Below, piece after piece: positions 5,563 to 9,710 of a stretch of 9,710 nt of DNA; positions within the stretch are counted from its first letter, which is position 1; every line of letters begins with the position of its first letter. A program made the position numbers and the translations under genes. Source of the stretch: Candidatus Sulfopaludibacter sp. SbA3 (GTDB taxonomy: Bacteria; Acidobacteriota; Terriglobia; Bryobacterales; Bryobacteraceae). Below the pieces are notes generated by a model. It ran no database searches and was not told where the DNA came from. It saw nothing but the letters and a program-made list of their open reading frames with translations. The stretch covers positions 3,438-13,147 of the forward strand of contig OKRF01000187.1 of the NCBI GenBank assembly GCA_900290315.1, written 5' to 3'.

Positions 5563-6827
5563 GACGCCGCGAGTTTGTGCTGGCGGCGGCCGCGCTTCCG
5601 GTGCGGGCGGCGGGCCTGGGCTTCAGCATGGCCGATGTGACGGAGCGGGCCGGCATCCGTTTCGAACACAACAGTGGAGCATTCGGGGCCAAGTATCTGC
5701 CGGAGACTCTGGGGCCCGGGTGCGCCTTTCTGGACTACGATGGCGACGGCTGGCTGGACATTCTGCTGGTCAACGGTATGGATTGGCCGGGGCACAGGCG
5801 CCGCCGCTCCACGCTGCAACTGTACCGCAACAATCGCAATGGAACCTTCACGGACGTCACGCAGCAGGCCGGCCTCGCGGTAGAGATGTACGGTCTGGGC
5901 GTGGCAGTGGCCGATTACAACAACGATGGATTTCCCGATGTCCTGGTGACCGCGGTGGGACAGAATCGCCTGTTCCAGAATACCGGCAAAGGCCACTTTA
6001 TCGACGTCACGGAGAAGGCGGGATTGGGCGGACGAAGCGGCTTCAGCACCTCGGCGCTCTGGAGCGATTTCGACCGCGATGGGCTGCTCGATCTGTTCGT
6101 GTGCAACTACGTGAAGTGGGCGCCGGAGCACGACGTGTTCTGCAGTGTGGATGGCAAGCGCAAGTCCTACTGCACGCCGGAAGCGTATCGCGGCGCCACC
6201 TGCTGGCTGTTTCATAATCGCGGGAATGGCACGTTTGAGGACGTGACGGCGCGCAGCGGGGTGTTCGATACGTCGTCCAAGTCGCTGGGGGTGGCCATGC
6301 TGGATTATGATCGGGATGGCTGGCCGGACCTGCTCGTGGCCAACGATACGCAACCCAACAAACTGTACCGCAATCGGCGCGATGGCGCCTTCGAAGAGGT
6401 TGCCGTGCGGGCCGGCGTGGCCTTCAGTGAAGATGGCAAGGCGCGCGCCGGCATGGGAATCGACGCGGCGGATATCGATGGGAGCGGGTCGGAATCCGTG
6501 GCCATCACTAATTTCGATGGCGAAATGATGGCTCTCTACCGGCCCGGTCCGGGCGGTGTGTACAAGGACATCGCGCTGGCGAGCGGAATCGGGCGGGCCT
6601 CGCAGAACAGCCTGGGGTTCGGGTGCCTGTTCTGCGATGTCGATCTGGACGGCAACGTGGATCTGTTTGCCGCCAACGGGCACATCGACGAGACGGCGCG
6701 CAACGTCCGCGGCATGACGGGCTACGCGCAGGCTCCGCACCTGTTCCTAAACAATGGCCGCGGCGGGTTTCGGGATGTGGCGCGGTCCGAAGGTGGCTCG
6801 CGGGGCTGCGTGCGGGGATTTCGATAA
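5559..6827 (+). CDS. Tat-exported FG-GAP/VCBS repeat protein (CRTAC1/ASPIC-UnbV type), N-terminal part before frameshift
   Basis: The GTG at 5559 overlaps the regulator stop in GTGA, so translation is probably coupled. The N-terminus MRRREFVLAAAALPVRAAG is a short twin-arginine signal (RRxFV), so the protein should be exported folded. At least six repeats follow, with calcium-binding-like loops of the DxDxDGxxD type at res 59-67, 119-127, 170-178, 249-257, 305-313 (degenerate) and 360-368. This fits an FG-GAP/VCBS beta-propeller. The frame continues correctly to about R409 (FRDVAR), then changes and ends with unrelated EGGSRGCVRGFR at a TAA (6825-6827). The expected last repeat and ASPIC/UnbV domain lie in another frame from 6784. 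Proteins of this group are thought to bind calcium and act extracellularly or at the cell surface; no enzyme activity is established. Linkage to a kinase/regulator pair suggests a sensory or surface-signalling role, which is inference. Confidence 0.85.
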   Translation: MRRREFVLAAAALPVRAAGLGFSMADVTERAGIRFEHNSGAFGAKYLPETLGPGCAFLDYDGDGWLDILLVNGMDWPGHRRRRSTLQLYRNNRNGTFTDVTQQAGLAVEMYGLGVAVADYNNDGFPDVLVTAVGQNRLFQNTGKGHFIDVTEKAGLGGRSGFSTSALWSDFDRDGLLDLFVCNYVKWAPEHDVFCSVDGKRKSYCTPEAYRGATCWLFHNRGNGTFEDVTARSGVFDTSSKSLGVAMLDYDRDGWPDLLVANDTQPNKLYRNRRDGAFEEVAVRAGVAFSEDGKARAGMGIDAADIDGSGSESVAITNFDGEMMALYRPGPGGVYKDIALASGIGRASQNSLGFGCLFCDVDLDGNVDLFAANGHIDETARNVRGMTGYAQAPHLFLNNGRGGFRDVARSEGGSRGCVRGFR

Positions 6828-7179
6828 CGATGGCGATGTGGATCTGCTGATCACAACGAATCGGGGGCCGGCGTACCTCTATCGCAACGATGTGACGAAC
6901 GGCAACCGTTCCCTGCGCCTGCGGCTGCGCGGCACGAAATCGAACCGCGATGGCATCGGCGCGGTGGTGCGGCTCACTACGGCAGATGGCACGCAGTTGC
7001 GGATGGTGAGGAGCGGGTCGAGCTACCTGTCGCAATCGGAACTGGCCTTGACGTTCGGATTGGGCCGCCGCGAGCGCGCGGAGCGGCTGGTCATTGCGTG
7101 GCCCAGCGGGAGGGTGGACGAGCACGGGACAATGCCCGCCGGCCGGTACGAGTGCGAGGAAGGGGCGAAGCCGAGGTAG
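6784..7179 (+). pseudogene. Out-of-frame C-terminal part of the FG-GAP protein: last repeat plus ASPIC/UnbV domain
   Basis: From 6784 the frame encodes GPKVARGAACGDFDNDGDVD, the last calcium-loop repeat, and then an ASPIC/UnbV domain. Its signature includes GTKSNRDGIGAVVRL, RMVRSGSSYLSQSE and VIAWPSGRVDEHG. It stops at TAG 7177-7179. This is the natural continuation of the upstream frame. An open frame begins at 6754, but it is a shadow until 6784. Relatives usually have several more residues between the FRDVA-like strand and PKVARG than are left here. The lesion is therefore probably a short out-of-frame deletion near 6780-6790 rather than a single-base change. If real, the product of the operon's third gene lacks its ASPIC/UnbV domain. 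The stop directly abuts the stop of the convergent gene at 7180. Confidence 0.75.
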
Positions 7180-8331
7180 TTATTGCGCGAGGAACCAGGG
7201 CTTGGAGGTGGGACTGGTTTTCAGGAAGTCCAGCAGTTGCCGGCCCACCTTTTCGCGGCCTTGTGGGGAGGGGTGGGTGCCATCTGGGCCCACGTCTTCG
7301 CGTGTGTAGATGAGGGAGTCCTGTTTGCGGCCTTTCACGCCGTCGGCCCAAAGGTAGGGGCCCCAGGCCAGCCACGGTGCGCGAACGGAGCCGCGGGCGG
7401 GGTCGTAATTCAGGTCGTCGCTGCCCGAGATCTGGCCGGCGATGGTCCACTTCACGGCGAAGCCACCTTCGTAGGCGTGCGGTTCCGGATTCAGCGGCAC
7501 GGTGGCATAGCCAGCATAGATTCGGCTGGAAAGGTAGGCGATTTTCAATTGCGGTAGCGATCGTGCAGATTGCGCAGCGTGGCCACCAGGTCCGCCTGCA
7601 GGCGCCGCGCTTCCACGGGGAAGGGAGCGGTGGGTCCGGCGTTGGCTTGCTTGACCCAAACGACCTGCACTTGCGCGGGGGTGGCGTGCTCCGCGGCGAG
7701 CCGCTGCTCCACCACCTGCCAGAAATTGGCGGCGGGGTTGGCGGTGATGCGGGCGATTTGGGAGCCTTGCGCGCCGTCCACCAGGGTGAGTTTCGGGTTG
7801 AGACTGCGGTCGGCAGCCGCCAGTTTTAGAAAGGCCTGCGTTTCCTGGGTGGTGTTGGACATCCCAATGGTCAGGAAGACGATTCTGCCGCCGGCAGCGG
7901 GATTGCCTGCTTGGTCGAGCGGCACGATGCCCTTCGCCAAGGCGAGTCCGGCGGCGAGGTGCGCGGGCGGCGGGGTGTTGCGGCCTTCGGGATAGAGCCC
8001 TCCGGGTTCGCCTTGGTACAGGACAGTGGCGAGATCGGGCAGAGGGATCAGGCCGGTGGATTCGCGCGGCGGGTGGGTGCGGGCGTATTCGCTGTTTTGG
8101 GCCGCGGCATCGGCTTGCCGCATGCGCGCCATGATGTCCTGGGCGAAGCGCTGGTCTTCCGGCGAAATCGCCTCACCGCGATCGTGCCTGGCCTTGATCT
8201 GCTCGAATCGCTGGCGATCGGCCATCGTGCCTGGCCTTGATCTGCTCGAATCGCTGGCGATCGGCCGTGCTGACCGTTTGGGCAGCTACCAGCAATGGAA
8301 TCAGCAAAGTGAGAGCCGCTAGGGTGCGCAT
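7180..8331 (-). pseudogene. Secreted SGNH-hydrolase-like protein, broken by a 43-bp tandem duplication and a 1-nt frameshift
   Basis: On the minus strand the true start is probably ATG at 8331, giving MRTLAALTLLIPLLVAAQT, a signal peptide. A 43-bp tandem duplication (8181-8266) then shifts the frame. Downstream of it the long frame runs to a TGA at 7545-7547, and a missing base near 7552-7553 shifts it again to the final frame ending at TAA 7180-7182. Removing one 43-bp copy and adding one base gives exactly 370 codons (369 residues). In that reconstruction IGMSN (141-145) resembles the nucleophile block of SGNH/GDSL hydrolases, with S144. NPAANFW and WVKQAN fall where later blocks are expected, and PDGTHPSPQGREKV (335-348) holds the D336-x-x-H339 catalytic pair. 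The substrate is unknown; secreted esterases or carbohydrate esterases are the usual members. The family call is moderately sure and the reconstruction is strong. Confidence 0.7.
8181..8266. repeat. Exact 43-bp tandem duplication
   Basis: The 43 bp at 8181-8223 are repeated without change at 8224-8266. The unit is not a multiple of three, so it breaks the reading frame between the signal peptide and the mature part of the minus-strand gene. The junction also creates a new ATG (minus strand, 8225-8223) in frame with the downstream part. Confidence 0.95.
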
Positions 8332-8342
8332 CGGTACCTAAA

Positions 8343-8348
8343 ATTCTA
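8343..8348 (-). promoter_or_regulatory. Possible -10 element for the SGNH-like gene
   Basis: On the minus strand TAGAAT (8348-8343) lies 11 nt before the ATG at 8331, in the only AT-rich stretch of the divergent intergenic region 8332-8398. It would give a very short leader. I see no convincing -35 box. Confidence 0.3.
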
Positions 8349-8398
8349 ATTCAAATGGAATCGCCGGACGGGGCCGGTTTGGATTCGGACCGCCGGTC

Positions 8399-8698
8399 GT
8401 GTCATGCTTAAGGATGATGCTGACGAAGACGGTACGGTCGCGATTCAGTCACGAGCCCGGTGAAAAGGTGGAAGGCTGCACGATTCTGGAAAGGAAGGTG
8501 ATCATTCCGCCCAACCCCGCGGAGCGGCGCTTGGGCGTGTACGATTACCTGGTGGAAGTTCCGCCGGCTCCGCCGGAGAAGCCGCGCGCTAACAAGAAGG
8601 CACCCCTACCGAAGGCCTCCGCAGCGGAACGCGGCACCTTCACGCGTGCGACTCCGGACGAGATGGGGTCGGTGATTCGACGGCTGCCTCCGCGCTGA
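8399..8698 (+). CDS. Small hypothetical protein, basic and proline-rich C-terminus
   Basis: I do not recognise this gene. The open frame runs from GTG 8399 to TGA 8696-8698 (99 residues). ATG codons at 8414 and 8417 are equally possible starts (94 or 93 residues); none has a well-spaced Shine-Dalgarno sequence, since AAGG sits directly before 8414. The first half has alternating charged and hydrophobic residues (ILERKVIIPPNPAERRLG, then VYDYLVEVPPAPP). The second half is rich in Pro, Ala, Lys and Arg (KPRANKKAPLPKASAAERG) and probably disordered. It has no signal peptide or membrane segment. The next gene starts 8 bp later on the same strand, so the two are probably co-transcribed and may work together. 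The gene is divergent from the SGNH-like gene. High-GC DNA often keeps such frames open by chance, but the tight spacing with the next gene supports it. Confidence 0.6.
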   Translation: MSCLRMMLTKTVRSRFSHEPGEKVEGCTILERKVIIPPNPAERRLGVYDYLVEVPPAPPEKPRANKKAPLPKASAAERGTFTRATPDEMGSVIRRLPPR

Positions 8699-8706
8699 AG
8701 GTCTGG

Positions 8707-9048
8707 ATGATGAAGGACGATTCAGCGATCCTGGAAGCGCCCTCGGGTCGCGCAGCCCGGGCGGTGACTAATCTCGCCAGGGTGTTCCGGCAGTTCGCCG
8801 ATGCGCAGCAGCAGGTTGCCGAACAGGTGATGACTTTGGAGGAATCCCTGAACCAGGTGATCGCCAACTCCCAGGAACAGAGCCAGCGGAATGCGGTATT
8901 GGAAGAACGGCTCAACCGGCAGGCTGAGGAATTAGCCGCGGCTACCGCTGCCATGCAGTCTATGTGCGAATCGCAGCGCCAGTGGCAAGCCACCATCGAC
9001 CAGTTGATCGACGTCCTGATCCGCGCCCGCGGGGCAGTTTCGGCGTAA
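8707..9048 (+). CDS. Small coiled-coil protein of unknown function
   Basis: This 113-residue protein starts at ATG 8707, with AAGG (8698-8701) five bases upstream; the second ATG at 8710 is also possible. After a short lead, residues about 18-107 are almost wholly helical, with heptad-like spacing of Leu, Val, Ile and Met and many Gln, Glu and Ala (for example VAEQVMTLEESLNQVIANS, VLEERLNRQAEELAAA). This indicates a long coiled coil that probably oligomerises. A single Cys at 87 lies inside it. There is no signal peptide, membrane segment or catalytic motif. It follows the small basic protein gene by 8 bp, so the pair likely forms an operon, perhaps a two-part complex, which is speculation. 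Its TAA (9046-9048) lies 8 bp from the stop of the convergent permease gene. Confidence 0.75.
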   Translation: MMKDDSAILEAPSGRAARAVTNLARVFRQFADAQQQVAEQVMTLEESLNQVIANSQEQSQRNAVLEERLNRQAEELAAATAAMQSMCESQRQWQATIDQLIDVLIRARGAVSA

Positions 9049-9056
9049 ATACAGTT

Positions 9057-9710
9057 TTACTCTTCCCGCAGTGCCGACATGGGCTCCATGCGTGACGCAC
9101 GGAGCGCCGGCCAGTAACTCGCCAGCAGGGCCACGGCGGCCAGCAGCAGGACTGCCATCGCAAGGGTCGGCGGATCGTTTGGTTTCAGCCCGAAAAGGAG
9201 GGCGCCCGCCGCGCGTCCTGCCCAAAGGGCGAGGCCGAGTCCCACCGTGAGGCCCACCGCGAGCAGCAGCGCCGCTTCGCGGAGAACCAACCGGAGCACG
9301 CGCGCGCGATCCGCTCCCAGCGCCACACGTACGCCGATCTCGTTGCGGCGGCGCGCCACCATGTAAGCGATCACGCCGTAGAGTCCCAACGTCGCGAGCA
9401 TGGCCGCCAGCACGCCGAACGAACCGGCCAGCATGGCCATCAGTCGATCGCGCATCAGCGAACCCTGAATCTGGCCGGACAGACTGTGAACTGCGATGCC
9501 GATTGCGGGATGCACCTGGGCTACGCTCGCCTGGATGGTGCGCATCACTCCTCCTGATGATGCCGCCGCGCGAAGTACGAAGGTGACTCCGGTTCCCGGG
9601 TTGTCGTCCTGCTTTTCCGGGAAGAATGCGAGCGGCAGGAAGTCCTCGCGAACCTCGTTGTACTTGGTGTTCCGTACCACGCCCACCACCTCGTAAATCG
9701 GGTCCGGCTT
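9057..9710 (-). CDS. C-terminal part of an FtsX/MacB-like ABC transporter permease (5' end outside window)
   Basis: The minus-strand frame is open from the right edge (KPDPIYEVVGVVRNTKYNEV) to TAA at 9059-9057, about 217 residues, so the start lies outside the window. A GTG at 9689 gives an open frame but is internal to the domain. The first part, including VVGVVRNTKY, LPLAFFPEKQ and TFVLRAAAS, is the end of a MacB-type periplasmic domain. The FtsX domain follows with three membrane segments: LMAMLAGSFGVLAAMLATLG to IAYMV, LVLREAALLLAVGLTVGLGL, and TLAMAVLLLAAVALLASYWP. Between the first two lies RRRNEIGVRVALGADRARVL, the conserved cytoplasmic loop of this family. The end, RASRMEPMSALREE, is typical of the tandem-FtsX permeases abundant in Acidobacteria (ADOP type), but only one copy is visible. 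The substrate is unknown; relatives export macrolides or peptides, or work mechanically. Confidence 0.9.
   Translation of the reverse strand, partial: KPDPIYEVVGVVRNTKYNEVREDFLPLAFFPEKQDDNPGTGVTFVLRAAASSGGVMRTIQASVAQVHPAIGIAVHSLSGQIQGSLMRDRLMAMLAGSFGVLAAMLATLGLYGVIAYMVARRRNEIGVRVALGADRARVLRLVLREAALLLAVGLTVGLGLALWAGRAAGALLFGLKPNDPPTLAMAVLLLAAVALLASYWPALRASRMEPMSALREE

Noticed and set aside
5526..6740. 404-codon minus-strand frame with repeating motifs
   Set aside because: The periodic pattern is the antisense image of the FG-GAP calcium loops; there are no start signals or family features.
8026..8322. Plus-strand frame of 98 codons with a repeated peptide (LDLLESLAIG)
   Set aside because: The peptide repeat is the antisense translation of the 43-bp DNA duplication and not a protein repeat.
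1..9710. CRISPR array, integron or insertion sequence
   Set aside because: No regularly spaced repeats, transposase or integrase frame, or paired terminal inverted repeats were seen.

Overview
The window looks like chromosomal DNA from a high-GC soil bacterium, most likely an Acidobacteriota of the Bryobacterales / Solibacter type. This is inference from gene content: an ASPIC/UnbV-FG-GAP protein, a PEP-CTERM protein, an ABM-domain protein of a form common in that group, an FtsX-type permease end, a HisKA_3/NarL pair and a Phd-VapC type toxin-antitoxin remnant. No rRNA, tRNA, CRISPR array, prophage or intact mobile element is visible.

Layout. 1-422 (+) is the C-terminal end of an AttH/CrtC-like lipocalin-fold protein. 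448-1437 (+) is a complete LacD-type tagatose-1,6-bisphosphate aldolase with a TATAAT box so close to its ATG that the mRNA is probably leaderless. 1655-2253 (+) is a secreted PEP-CTERM protein whose sorting tail is put out of frame at a G7 run. 2254-2567 has no convincing gene. 2568-2894 (+) is an ABM-domain protein. 2895-3593 holds a double-hairpin REP-like element and an eroded antitoxin/toxin pair. 3594-7179 (+) is a tightly overlapping operon: membrane histidine kinase, NarL-type response regulator, and a Tat-exported FG-GAP/ASPIC-UnbV protein that is frameshifted near its C-terminus. 7180-8331 (-) is an SGNH-hydrolase-like secreted protein carrying a 43-bp tandem duplication and a separate 1-nt frameshift. 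8399-9048 (+) is a pair of small unknown proteins, the second coiled-coil. 9057-9710 (-) is the C-terminal end of an FtsX/MacB-like ABC permease that runs off the window.

How the genes work together. The kinase and regulator overlap by 8 bp, and the regulator and the exported FG-GAP protein by 4 bp (GTGA). They form one translationally coupled unit that pairs signal transduction with an extracytoplasmic beta-propeller-like protein. The other genes look like independent units.

The most striking feature of the window is the number of small lesions: an in-frame 15-bp tandem duplication in the regulator, an out-of-frame 43-bp tandem duplication, two frameshifts at G runs, one frameshift that also appears to lack some residues, and a deleted toxin-antitoxin pair. 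Some may be sequencing errors at homopolymers. The tandem duplications and the toxin-antitoxin erosion are harder to explain that way. I see no clear evidence of a wholly new system. The best candidates for novelty are the kinase-regulator-exported FG-GAP operon, the modified receiver domain, and the small coiled-coil gene pair.
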